This document shows, one piece after another, positions 21,925 to 30,074 of a stretch of DNA of 64,000 nucleotides; position 1 is the first letter of the stretch; the number at the start of each line of letters is the position of its first letter. Source of the DNA: Clostridium magnum DSM 2767 (GTDB lineage Bacteria > Bacillota > Clostridia > Clostridiales > Clostridiaceae); assembly GCF_001623875.1 (NCBI RefSeq), contig NZ_LWAE01000016.1, forward strand, positions 1-64,000. Reading direction: 5' to 3'. A program made the position numbers and the translations under genes. A model generated the notes under the pieces. The model was not told the origin of the DNA. It saw nothing but the letters and a program-made list of their open reading frames with translations, and did not search any database.

Positions 21925-22254
21925 TTATACCTCCTCTTCGAAATAATCTATTACTATTTCATCATCTCTAAAGTCTATAAACATTGGTATCGTGACGTCA
22001 TATTCTTTTAGGTTATCTTCGCTATCAATGAATTGAAATCCTCTATCTTTGTACCAATTTACTTTTTCTCTTATCGCATCTATAATTAGACATCTGCAAC
22101 CTATAAACTCTGATAATTCTTTACATTGTGGTGTTATGTATTGTAGTATTGCTGAACCTATACCACTAGCTTGAAATTTTCTATCCACAGCTAAACATTT
22201 TAAACATGTCATTTCTGTGGTTACCTCTTGTAATAACATGACAGCTTGCAACAA
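21925..22254 (-). CDS. GNAT acetyltransferase, probably N-terminally truncated
   Basis: The 109 residues contain LKCLAVDRKFQASGIGSAIL, the GNAT acetyl-CoA-binding motif A (Q/RxxGxG/A), and the later VNWYKDRGFQFI block. A typical GNAT has 30-60 more residues before motif A, so the start is probably lost. The upstream side runs into the leader of family A copy 5. The layout (short GNAT followed by a small gene) resembles TacT-like toxin loci only loosely. Confidence 0.6.
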   Translation of the reverse strand: MLQAVMLLQEVTTEMTCLKCLAVDRKFQASGIGSAILQYITPQCKELSEFIGCRCLIIDAIREKVNWYKDRGFQFIDSEDNLKEYDVTIPMFIDFRDDEIVIDYFEEEV

Positions 22255-22289
22255 GATACCATTCTATCTTTTGGGCCTATATAATCAAA

Positions 22290-22382
22290 AAACTTCACTT
22301 TAATTTGTTTATTATTGATTATTACCAAATTGCCAAAATTTACACCCTTGGGGCGCTTGCGAAGGCCTGCCTGAGCTTGCTA
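22290..22382. repeat. Family A repeat copy 5 with RAYT leader but no transposase
   Basis: The left 45 bases match the leader of the RAYT gene (TTATTATTGATTATTACCAAA). The core (ACACCCTTGGGGCGC, GCGAAGGCCTGCCTGAG, CTTGCTA) follows. This is what a non-autonomous derivative of the RAYT element would look like. Confidence 0.75.
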
Positions 22383-22454
22383 ATCTCTTAAGATTTGAGT
22401 TCATGAATAATTCAAGTTTTATACTCAGTATAAAATTTTCTCAATATAAATATT

Positions 22455-22706
22455 TTAATCCCTACATTTTTTGCAGATACCATCCTCAATGTCTTCAGTA
22501 GCCTCTAAACAACAATAGCATAGACCAATTTTTTCACCAATACCATCTAATATTTCGCCATCATTGCAGTCATAATGTCTGCCTAGTTCTAATAACTCCA
22601 AAGCAAAATCTCTGAATTTTTCTTTTTCCTCCAGTTTAATTATCTGCTTTTCCATAACAATTTCCAAAACCTCATTTAGCATGTAACTTCCCGAATGATT
22701 TGACAT
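22455..22706 (-). CDS. Small putative zinc-ribbon protein
   Basis: This 83-residue acidic protein has a C-terminal CYCCLEATEDIEDGICKKC pattern, two CxxC pairs that could bind zinc. The N-terminal half looks helical (MLNEVLEIVMEKQIIKLEEKEK). No family is recognised. It lies between a family A repeat and a Y-family polymerase fragment. Confidence 0.5.
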   Translation of the reverse strand: MSNHSGSYMLNEVLEIVMEKQIIKLEEKEKFRDFALELLELGRHYDCNDGEILDGIGEKIGLCYCCLEATEDIEDGICKKCRD

Positions 22707-22738
22707 TATAATAATTCCTCATTTCTTCATTATTAATA

Positions 22739-22891
22739 TTAAATAAACACTGTATCTCCACCTACAACAGAAGATACTTCCCTTAAATCTAAGTCACCTC
22801 TGTTATACAATCTATCTACTGCTTCCCAAAAAATATAAGCAGAGTTGACATCAATGTAAAAAACAACCTTTTTATCTTCTTCATATCCCTT
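22739..22891 (-). pseudogene. Y-family DNA polymerase (DinB/UmuC) N-terminal fragment
   Basis: The minus strand reads VVFYIDVNSAYIFWEAVDRL and then LDLREVSSVVGGD, which is the conserved N-terminal palm start of UmuC/ImpB-like polymerases (IDVNSA with metal-binding Asp, VVGGD). After that it stops, and the remaining about 350 residues are absent. It is a remnant. Confidence 0.75.
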
Positions 22892-23131
22892 CTACAGCAT
22901 TATTATAATAAGATTATACACGAACATTAGTTCTGTGTAAACATATTTATATCCTTTTTTTAGTTTTTATTCCGCTATTTAAAACTATAGCCTTAATAGC
23001 ATATAATTCATTAATTTTACCTAAATTAAAATGATTTACCAATACACATGGCTCGACAGATAGCATTGATTATTTTCAACCTCTTGGTGCGTGGGAATAT
23101 GTTCACCGATTTTCGAGGTTCATATCAAAAC

Positions 23132-23195
23132 AAATTGTTAACAATTTGTTAACGACCCCCAGGGGTCCTTGGCGGACCTAAGGTACGCCTTGCTA
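23132..23195. repeat. Diverged hairpin repeat ending in CTTGCTA
   Basis: A palindrome AACAAATTGTTAACAATTTGTT is followed by GACCCCCAGGGGTC, a GGCGGACC-type hairpin and CCTTGCTA. The order (GC-rich palindrome, hairpin, CTTGCTA) is that of family A, although the sequence differs. It is probably a related element. Confidence 0.5.
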
Positions 23196-23221
23196 ATATG
23201 TGCATTTAATTTAGATGCAAT

Positions 23222-23350
23222 AACAAGTACTAGCTTCGCTCCCACTAAGGTACCTGGTTCTCCTCAAGTTTTGTCAAAACACTGTAAGTTATCTGCTTTA
23301 AATTCGACAATAACCAGATACCTTGGTAGAGAGTACACTACCCTACTATT
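23222..23350. repeat. Family C repeat, copy 2
   Basis: About 130 bases (ACAAGTACTAGCTTCGC... CTAAGGTACCTGGTTCTCC... GATACCTTGGTAGAG) align with 26851-26982 at roughly 80% by eye. The right-end hairpin is degraded here (AGAGAGTACACTACC). Confidence 0.6.
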
Positions 23351-23688
23351 TTACTTTTCATTGTACTATTTTGCATAAAAAAAGACTTCCCAATAACTTA
23401 GAAAGCCTTAATTATAGTGCATCAGAGAGGATTTAAACCCTTGTCCCTACACTTTTATCTTATTATAATATAATTTATGCATTCACTGTAACCATGGTTA
23501 TTTCAATACTTTACAACCATATATTAATTATACAATGTTACTTCATATTACTTTTATTATATAATTTCAATGCTGTTGCCTATTACTTGTCTACATATTT
23601 TTAAACGTTAATAAAATATTATAATTCTCCAACTATCATTCAATATTCCAATTTTTAAGACTACTTTAGATAAGTATTTTTTATTATG
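23351..23688. other. AT-rich intergenic stretch
   Basis: There is no gene, RNA or clear terminator. A segment near 23430 looks slightly like a tRNA T-arm but does not fold as a tRNA. Confidence 0.5.
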
Positions 23689-24336
23689 TCAAACTATTTT
23701 AAGATGAATCTTCGACATGTCTTCTTCATGCATATTTGATTCTACGTCATCTACGTATTTTTTAAAATCATATTCAAGAAAAGCTCTTGTTGGTACATAA
23801 TAAAAATTTTCCAATATGAATGTAATAAATTGTTTCGGCGAAATTGGTTTATCAACAGGTATTCTACAATTTTTGTATTGTCCTAAGGTAAGATGACAAT
23901 AAGGATGATGAAGTTCAGATTCCACTTCATTTTTATCATAATCAATTCTTACTATAACAGGCATAACTTGCTTATCTACTACATCCCCATATATTTCATC
24001 ATTTTCATATATTTCAGGGTTATTTTGAAATTCTTCAAAATCTGGGGATGGGAAAAATGCAAGTCTATGTTTTATTAGCTCTTCATTGTCAAAATGATAT
24101 AATAATTGAATTACTCCCCCATCAGGAAACTTAAAATTAAAACTTTTATCCGAAATTATTTTTTTATATATTTCTTTGTAAGGTATGTTTCTCATAGATA
24201 TAGATAAATCTTTACATCCACTCCATGAAACACTATTATTATTTAATATAGGTATGCTAAATTCGTCAGCTAAACCTATACGAACTAATTCCATGGTAAT
24301 ATTAGTAACCTCTTTTAGTACATTTTTAGGATTCAT
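23689..24336 (-). CDS. DUF2290-like protein paired with helicase
   Basis: This 215-residue cytoplasmic protein has no catalytic motif I can name. It has a beta-rich middle (MPVIVRIDYDKN, HHPYCHLTLGQYKNCRIPV) and an ending that matches my memory of the DUF2290 family (PISPKQFITFILENFYY). Its start overlaps the end of the helicase gene by 11 bases, so the two are surely one operon. DUF2290 proteins commonly accompany such helicases in variable genome islands; a defence role is inferred. Confidence 0.6.
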   Translation of the reverse strand: MNPKNVLKEVTNITMELVRIGLADEFSIPILNNNSVSWSGCKDLSISMRNIPYKEIYKKIISDKSFNFKFPDGGVIQLLYHFDNEELIKHRLAFFPSPDFEEFQNNPEIYENDEIYGDVVDKQVMPVIVRIDYDKNEVESELHHPYCHLTLGQYKNCRIPVDKPISPKQFITFILENFYYVPTRAFLEYDFKKYVDDVESNMHEEDMSKIHLKIV

Positions 24337-26440
24337 TCATTAAAAGCTCCATTATTTCTTTTATAATGTCTTCGGATAGATCTTCCTTTTGTATCTTTCC
24401 ATCTTTTAATTCACTTAATATACCTTTCAACTTACTTTCAGTAGCTTTTATATTTTCTTCCTCAGTCTTGGTTTTATCCCTATGAATAATTCTTAACTTC
24501 TTTCTTTCATCCTCATTTGGGTAAATAAAATCAAGTTTAAATTCTTTTTGCTTAACCTTATTGTATTCTTCTATTAAGTTATTCATACCTTCACCTACAC
24601 CTGAGACTCTTACCCATGCCTTCGACCTTGTAATACCTGTGAATAATATATTTCTTTTACTAGCTAAATTTGTACCAGAATAACAATAATCTGCATTTAC
24701 AAAATAAACTATAGCTGCTTCATTACCTTTTGCTCTATAAATTTGTGATATGGTAATAGAATTTTCTCTGAAAAATTCATCTGGTGAACTATCATACCCT
24801 GCAATATGAGTTTGTATTCTATTTTCTAATAACTTCATTCTAATCTTGCTAACATAATTTCTAATTGTTAGAGGATTAGGATGAATTATAATAATATCAT
24901 TAAATCTCAATTCATCTTCTTCTAAATTTTTAATTATTCCGTTAGCTACCCATTCTGCCTCTTCTTCTATATTGTTAAAACTTCTAAATTGCAGTAAATC
25001 ATCAATATCTGAATGAGTTTCTAGAAACTCTGGACTGCTTTTATCTGTCCTACTTAATACAACTCGTCCATTATCATTTAAATTCCCTTCTAATACTGTA
25101 TATCCTATATCTTCCCACAGCTTTTTATCTTCAAATAGCTGAACTAATTTACCTTCTCGATATATTCCAAAACCTAAACTATGAGCCGTTGTAAGAACAG
25201 GTCTTGAATTTCTATAGCATTTATAAAGAATTACATCCTCTGTTGGTTTGTTATCCTCATTTCTTAAAGTAACAATTGGCTTTCCATTTCTATCTCCAAA
25301 CAACTTTTCTGGAGACTCTACCCTATTATTATTCAAACTTTGTAATTCATCATATGCATATACTAGCATTTTATTATCTTCTGGTAGTGATGCATAACAT
25401 AATCTCAAGAAATATTTTGAGAAGTCTTGAGCTTCATCAACTAATATAACATCATATAATTTTTTAGGATTTTTTACAGTTCCTAAAGCTTCTCTACATA
25501 CATCACCAAATATGTCATCTGAAAATCTATATTTAGACTTTGCAGCAGAAAAATCTAAATATTCAACATTATTTTCTATGCAAAAATCATAATATAATCC
25601 ATCACTCTTTGAACTTCCCCAAGCATGAATAATTTTTATTCTTGACCAATCAGGCTCTTCATTAGTATTTTCAATAATAAAATTTGCTATTAATGTTTCA
25701 AATTGTCCTTTTAATGACCTGGTATTAAAAGTAACAGCAATAATTTTATCTTCAAACATTGTATATAAATATGCCACTTTTAACGCTAATACTATAGTTT
25801 TTCCTGAGCCAGCTAAACCACGTATTCTTTGTACTCCCTTAACTGTTTCAATTACTGCCTTACTCTGGCAATGGTCTAAACTAGATATTTCATCTTCTAT
25901 TGCTCTTAATTTTCCTCCACGAGAATTTTCGTTGGTTACATTTGTTCTCGTATTTCTTTTCTTTAGTTGTGAAATAAGCTGTATAGATTCAACTAATCTA
26001 GGGTAATACTCATTGTTACTCCAATTTATACCTATTATATATTCTATAATGGTATCTTCATTGCATGCATCAAAGTCTTCTGCCATTTCTAATTTTGAAT
26101 CATTCCATGTTGGAGCAAATTCAACAATGTTAATAGTTACCATTAAATTTCTTCTTTTAGTAAGACTATTATATCTTTTTAACCTTGCTTCAATATTATT
26201 ATATATACTATCATGAATTTCTGTTTTATCTTCAAATGCAGAATCTTGATTGATATTAAAAATTATTAAACCATGTTTTTCTGATAGTAACATCGAGTCT
26301 ATTTTAAATTTCTCTAATACTCCTCCAATAATAGGATAACCAGTATATAAAATTCCATCAACTTGGTTTTCTTCAAGTTTTTCTATTAATTTTTCCGTGT
26401 ATGCTGTTTTTGCTGTAGCTCCTCTTATTACCTGAAGCAT
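24326..26440 (-). CDS. UvrD/SF1-type helicase with N-terminal unknown domain
   Basis: This 704-residue protein has about 190 N-terminal residues with weak resemblance to NERD/PD-(D/E)XK-like folds (SMLLSEKHGLIIFNINQ, no clear active site). An SF1 helicase core follows: Walker A RGLAGSGKTIVLA, Walker B VILVDEAQDFS, a YRNSRPVL motif IV region and a C-terminal SQIYRAKGNEAAIVYFVNAD, with LFTGITRSK as motif VI. It forms a two-gene operon with the DUF2290-like gene. It resembles defence helicases that act with a partner; the precise system is not identified. Confidence 0.75.
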   Translation of the reverse strand: MLQVIRGATAKTAYTEKLIEKLEENQVDGILYTGYPIIGGVLEKFKIDSMLLSEKHGLIIFNINQDSAFEDKTEIHDSIYNNIEARLKRYNSLTKRRNLMVTINIVEFAPTWNDSKLEMAEDFDACNEDTIIEYIIGINWSNNEYYPRLVESIQLISQLKKRNTRTNVTNENSRGGKLRAIEDEISSLDHCQSKAVIETVKGVQRIRGLAGSGKTIVLALKVAYLYTMFEDKIIAVTFNTRSLKGQFETLIANFIIENTNEEPDWSRIKIIHAWGSSKSDGLYYDFCIENNVEYLDFSAAKSKYRFSDDIFGDVCREALGTVKNPKKLYDVILVDEAQDFSKYFLRLCYASLPEDNKMLVYAYDELQSLNNNRVESPEKLFGDRNGKPIVTLRNEDNKPTEDVILYKCYRNSRPVLTTAHSLGFGIYREGKLVQLFEDKKLWEDIGYTVLEGNLNDNGRVVLSRTDKSSPEFLETHSDIDDLLQFRSFNNIEEEAEWVANGIIKNLEEDELRFNDIIIIHPNPLTIRNYVSKIRMKLLENRIQTHIAGYDSSPDEFFRENSITISQIYRAKGNEAAIVYFVNADYCYSGTNLASKRNILFTGITRSKAWVRVSGVGEGMNNLIEEYNKVKQKEFKLDFIYPNEDERKKLRIIHRDKTKTEEENIKATESKLKGILSELKDGKIQKEDLSEDIIKEIMELLMNES

Positions 26441-26639
26441 ATAAATCCACTTCCTTATAAATATATTACTTATTCATTTTATCATAAATAAAAATTAAAT
26501 AAATATTTATTTAACTTTCATTTTCTAAGCATAAATTCACGACCTTCTCTTATTAGCTTTCCCGTCATAGAACCTTCTACCTATACTTATAATTCTATAC
26601 CATCATATTGAAAATATACACAAATTCAGAATATAACTC

Positions 26640-26845
26640 TAAGAACCGAGTAGGAGCTGAATAATTATTTTATTTCAGCAACCTCTCAGAACTGTGCGTA
26701 CCATTCGCTACACAGCAGTTGATTAAGAATTATGAATTAGTTGATATCCATTGGAAATGCTTTTATAGTTAAGTCTTCCAAGATATTTATTATTTAGAGT
26801 TGTGTTAAGAATTGGGCTATTGTATATTCTCCAGTAGCCTTTCCT
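26640..26845 (-). pseudogene. Possible group II intron / reverse transcriptase remnant
   Basis: On the minus strand a short frame ILNTTLNNKYLGRLNYKS is followed by GTACGCACAGTTCTGAGAGG and, 40 bases on, CTCCTACTCGG. These resemble the segments of bacterial group II introns around the end of the RT gene and domain IV/V. Nothing else of the intron is seen. Low-confidence remnant. Confidence 0.35.
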
Positions 26846-26850
26846 TTTGT

Positions 26851-26982
26851 GAGCAAGTGCTCGCTTCGTTCACACTAAGGTACCTGGTTCTCCTCAACTT
26901 TTGTCAAAACACAGTAAGTTATCTGTTTTAAATTCGATAATAATCTGGTACCTTGGTAGGGCGTGCAACGCCCTACTTGCTA
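26851..26982. repeat. Family C repeat, copy 1
   Basis: This runs from GAGCAAGTGCTCGC (itself a hairpin) through CTAAGGTACCTGGTTCTCC to TGGTACCTTGG, a GGGCGTGCAACGCCC hairpin and ACTTGCTA. It is directly followed by the family B element. A second copy is at 23222-23350 and a partial one at 6265-6319. Confidence 0.7.
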
Positions 26983-26988
26983 AAGGTT

Positions 26989-27077
26989 TAGCAAGTGAGC
27001 CTTGCTCACAAGAAACCCTGGGTGGAAATTTTTTCTACCCAGGGTTCTTAGTGAGGACATGTTGGACTCACTTGCTA
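26989..27077. mobile_element. Family B 89-bp MITE-like element, copy 1
   Basis: TAGCAAGTGAG and CTCACTTGCTA form 11-bp terminal inverted repeats around an inner hairpin (AGAAACCCTGGGTGGAAA / TTTTCTACCCAGGGTTCT). The 89 bases are identical to 28161-28249. If the outer TA pairs are target duplications, the element is 85 bases plus TA at each side. It supplies AGC AAG TGA as the end of the DUF559 gene. Confidence 0.85.
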
Positions 27078-27874
27078 ATTTCAATATTCCAATTTTTATC
27101 ATCTAAATTTATTATACCAACTTCCAGTAAACTAAGGATTGTTATCTGAAATCTTATAACAGCAGTAGCTCTAATATTTATATTCCATTTACAATTATCT
27201 TTATAATTATCTTGATTAAAGTAATAATATAAATAAGGTTTTAAATTTTTATCATAGTCGCAACATCTTTGTTTTATTAAATTAATTTTGCTCTTAAAAC
27301 ATTCATTTTCTTCCTCCAAGTCAGCAGTATTTATTCTGATAGTTACAATACCATTTGATGTCAAATATTCATCTCTTGCAGCATCGTTTTTTTTGATAGC
27401 TTCATCCTTATGCTGTCCTCCATCTATCTCAATAACCAGCTTTGCTTGAGGTAAATAAAAATCCACCTGCTGATTTACAAATTGTTTTTCTTCTTTACCA
27501 ACAATTTCACTTATCTTAAACTCTGGAACAATAAGACATCGAATAAACTCATATTCTTCCAAGTACTTAGGAATTTTATCTTTAAAAAAGTCTAGGGCAG
27601 GAAAGTAGTTATTCTTATCATCACCTTTAATGGTATTAATCCACTTTGGCGATTCTCTATCTATAAAATAAATTTTTTCTTTACAATTTATTAAATCAAT
27701 TACACCTAATTTTTCCTCTAAAAATTTAGAATATCTAGTTGGAATTCCTCTTTGTAATAGATTTTTCATTATGCAAATTATTGAATAGTATTTCTCATTT
27801 ATATGTTTTGAATCTATATTCTGTATAACAAAATTGTTATTTGTATATGCATAATTAGCACTATACCTTATCAT
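27068..27874 (-). CDS. DUF559/Vsr-like endonuclease-domain protein, C-terminally truncated
   Basis: The 268 residues start at an ATG with GGGAGAG upstream. Residues 130-185 carry QQVDFYLPQAKLVIEIDGG (D138, E149, D151), the PD-(D/E)XK-type DUF559 domain that often sits on large helicases. The frame ends at a TGA inside the family B element at 26989-27077, so the original protein was longer. Upstream 120 residues have no recognised domain. The nuclease core is complete, but whether the shortened product is active is unknown. Confidence 0.6.
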   Translation of the reverse strand: MIRYSANYAYTNNNFVIQNIDSKHINEKYYSIICIMKNLLQRGIPTRYSKFLEEKLGVIDLINCKEKIYFIDRESPKWINTIKGDDKNNYFPALDFFKDKIPKYLEEYEFIRCLIVPEFKISEIVGKEEKQFVNQQVDFYLPQAKLVIEIDGGQHKDEAIKKNDAARDEYLTSNGIVTIRINTADLEEENECFKSKINLIKQRCCDYDKNLKPYLYYYFNQDNYKDNCKWNINIRATAVIRFQITILSLLEVGIINLDDKNWNIEISK

Positions 27875-28026
27875 TTTCGTTTCTCTCCCAATTTTTTTTA
27901 TAATTCTATGAATCTTTACTTTATCCTAAACAGAATTTTTTATTATCAAATCAATTTTTATTTACATTTTAACATATAAAGTGAAAAATTTGTATAATTA
28001 CCTACATATTCAAATCCTATACAACA

Positions 28027-28055
28027 AAAAAGCACAGTAAGTTTTATACTGTACT
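28027..28055 (-). terminator. Rho-independent terminator
   Basis: On the minus strand AGTACAGTA pairs with TACTGTGCT and is followed by TTTTTT. It lies just after the short gene tail at 28064-28158. Confidence 0.75.
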
Positions 28056-28063
28056 TCGCCTTA

Positions 28064-28158
28064 AATATAATATTCCCTTGTTCTTAAATCCACTGCATCT
28101 TTAAAGTTTCTTATAAAAGTTTCACTGCTGCTAAACTCTTCTAAAGCTTCATTTAAGC
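28064..28158 (-). pseudogene. Gene 3' fragment downstream of family B element
   Basis: The minus strand reads LNEALEEFSSSETFIRNFKD, then AVDLRTREYYI and stop, followed by a terminator. It is in a different frame from the truncated STAND gene, and removing the 89-bp element does not restore a continuous frame. It is therefore the tail of another gene or the far side of a deletion. Family unknown. Confidence 0.5.
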
Positions 28159-29816
28159 AGTAGCAAGTGAGCCTTGCTCACAAGAAACCCTGGGTGGAAA
28201 TTTTTTCTACCCAGGGTTCTTAGTGAGGACATGTTGGACTCACTTGCTACAATTATTTGTGATCTTACAAAATGTAACCCTTCAACAGTTTTATCTTGTT
28301 TGTTTGTAATAATTAAATACTCATTTTCCAGATATTTTAAACATTCCTTATTATATCTTCCTAAAAATAGAGCGAGTTTTTTCAAGCTTATTCTTGAGTC
28401 ATAAGTTGAAGCTAAAGATACCATTTCTAGTATGTCTAAACTAATTTCATTTTTCTCTTTCTCTATTTTTTCTATTTGTAATTTTATTTTCTTTCTCAAA
28501 GTTATACCACTATTTATGAAATATGCATATTCTAATAAAGGTCCTTTTCCTCCAAAACTTGTCCATGATTCTTCGAAATTCAAAAATTTATCATTTCTAA
28601 GTTCTTTCATGTATCGATTATAAAAATCCTCTGACTCTTCTTTTGAAAAGGTCAACTCTAAGTCTTCCCATGTTAAGTTATCAGTTTCCCCTTCAGATCT
28701 ATTCCAATCTTCTTCTCTTATTGTTATAAGAATATATATTCCTTTAACACCTACAATTTCTTTAAGCAACTCTATCCATTTAATTTCTCTAGGAGGTATA
28801 TCTATATAAAAACCTATTGGTATGTCATAATCTTTAATGTTATTTGCTACTCCCTTAATGCACTGAGCTATTTCCAATACTTTTTCTGTATTTTCAATAC
28901 CCTTCTCTATTATTTCAAATCTTCTATAGCTAGGAAAATAGTCTTTCATATATCTATAAGCTAATGTACTCTTTCCTTGACCTGATGCACCATGCATTAT
29001 AACTATATTATGCTTATTGTGTTTTTCATTTATTTTTTCTAGCCAATTACATCTCTTAATATCTAAATTATTATTTATATGACAAAACTTCGTAATGCTT
29101 CCTTGATAAAAGTCTTTCTCATTTACCAATTCAGTTTCATCTTCAAGCCTTTGGATTATTTTAAACCAGTTTTCATTATAATATAACTGTGCATTAGAAT
29201 TTTTACCTATGTCTAATATTTTTTTATCTAACAACTCTTGATTTATACTTTTTTTAAATTCAGAACAATCATAAATCCATGCGTTTAAGTTGTCAAATAT
29301 GGTATCTACTGAACAGGAAAAAATACTTTTAATAAGTTTCTCCTGTATCTTATTCTTTAAATCTTCCTCACTACATTCTAAAATCTTTATAATTTCAAAA
29401 AAGAAATTTATATCATCCTTCTCAAAATTTGCTTCTTTAAGCTTTTTTGCTATAGATTTTATATGTTTATCATCTTTATTTTTAAAAGCCCCCGATAATT
29501 CAGGCCCAACTTTATCAAAACTTACTATTAAAACTTTAGGTTTATTTTCGCTATACTTATACTTTAATATTCTTCTAAAAAAGCCTTCTGGCTTATTTAT
29601 ATTAAAATCTTTTAGTGATAAATTATTACTAGCATGAGCTTTTATTTGAATATCTTCAACTTCTTCATTAGTGTCTACATTAACTATTGTCAGGTCTTCA
29701 GATTTTTCTGGACAATAAACTAAGTTCTTATTTCCTTCTAATATCCTGTACATTATATATAAACTTTGAAGCCTATACCCTCTAAATGCAGCAGGAGCTC
29801 CTGATTTGTTACACAC
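28149..29816 (-). pseudogene. Cap4-like nuclease - STAND NTPase, truncated by repeat
   Basis: The 555-codon frame has an N-terminal DUF4297/Cap4-like nuclease pattern (FRGYRLQSLYIMYRIL, then EKSEDL and EDIQIKAHA, the D..QxK core near residues 55-59). A P-loop HGASGQGKST (276-283) and a STAND-like segment ending GLHFVRSQIIV follow. The last 30 or so residues are translated from the family B element at 28161-28249, so the C-terminal sensor domain is missing. It sits next to an MBL protein. Intact relatives (AVAST-like) recognise phage proteins with the C-terminal part; this one is probably inactive. Confidence 0.7.
28161..28249. mobile_element. Family B 89-bp MITE-like element, copy 2
   Basis: This is base-for-base identical to 26989-27077 with the same 11-bp terminal inverted repeats. 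It lies inside the 3' part of the STAND gene. Confidence 0.85.
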
Positions 29817-29838
29817 TTTATCACTACCTTCTAAATTT

Positions 29839-29960
29839 TAATAGTCATTTTTCTTAATCTATTTTTCACTTTCTGCTGATCTTCACCATTCAAATCATAA
29901 TATTTTTCTAGATATTGTACAAACACTTCTATTAGTTTATGATTTTCTTCTTTTCGAGTT
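29839..29960 (-). pseudogene. Short coding remnant upstream of STAND gene
   Basis: The minus strand reads ENHKLIEVFVQYLEKYYDLN, then GEDQQKVKNRLRKM and stop, in a frame without a start and closed by stops upstream. It fills part of the gap between the MBL gene and the STAND gene and may be the end of a lost third gene of that cluster. The rest of the gap up to 30074 shows nothing else. Confidence 0.35.
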
Positions 29961-30074
29961 TCTCTTAAATTTTATCTATAAAACTTTATACTATCTTCAA
30001 TTAGTAAACCAAATTGTTTACGTCCCCTCGTGGTTATAATGAGAACAGCAAATTTGCTAATAATCTGTATTTTT

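Noticed and set aside
23420..23460. tRNA-like T-arm (GGATTTAAACCC with flanking bases)
   Set aside because: The arms do not pair and no anticodon or acceptor stem can be built around it.
28149..28260. C-terminal 30 residues of the STAND frame as a real domain
   Set aside because: They are translated from the 89-bp repeat that also occurs outside the gene.
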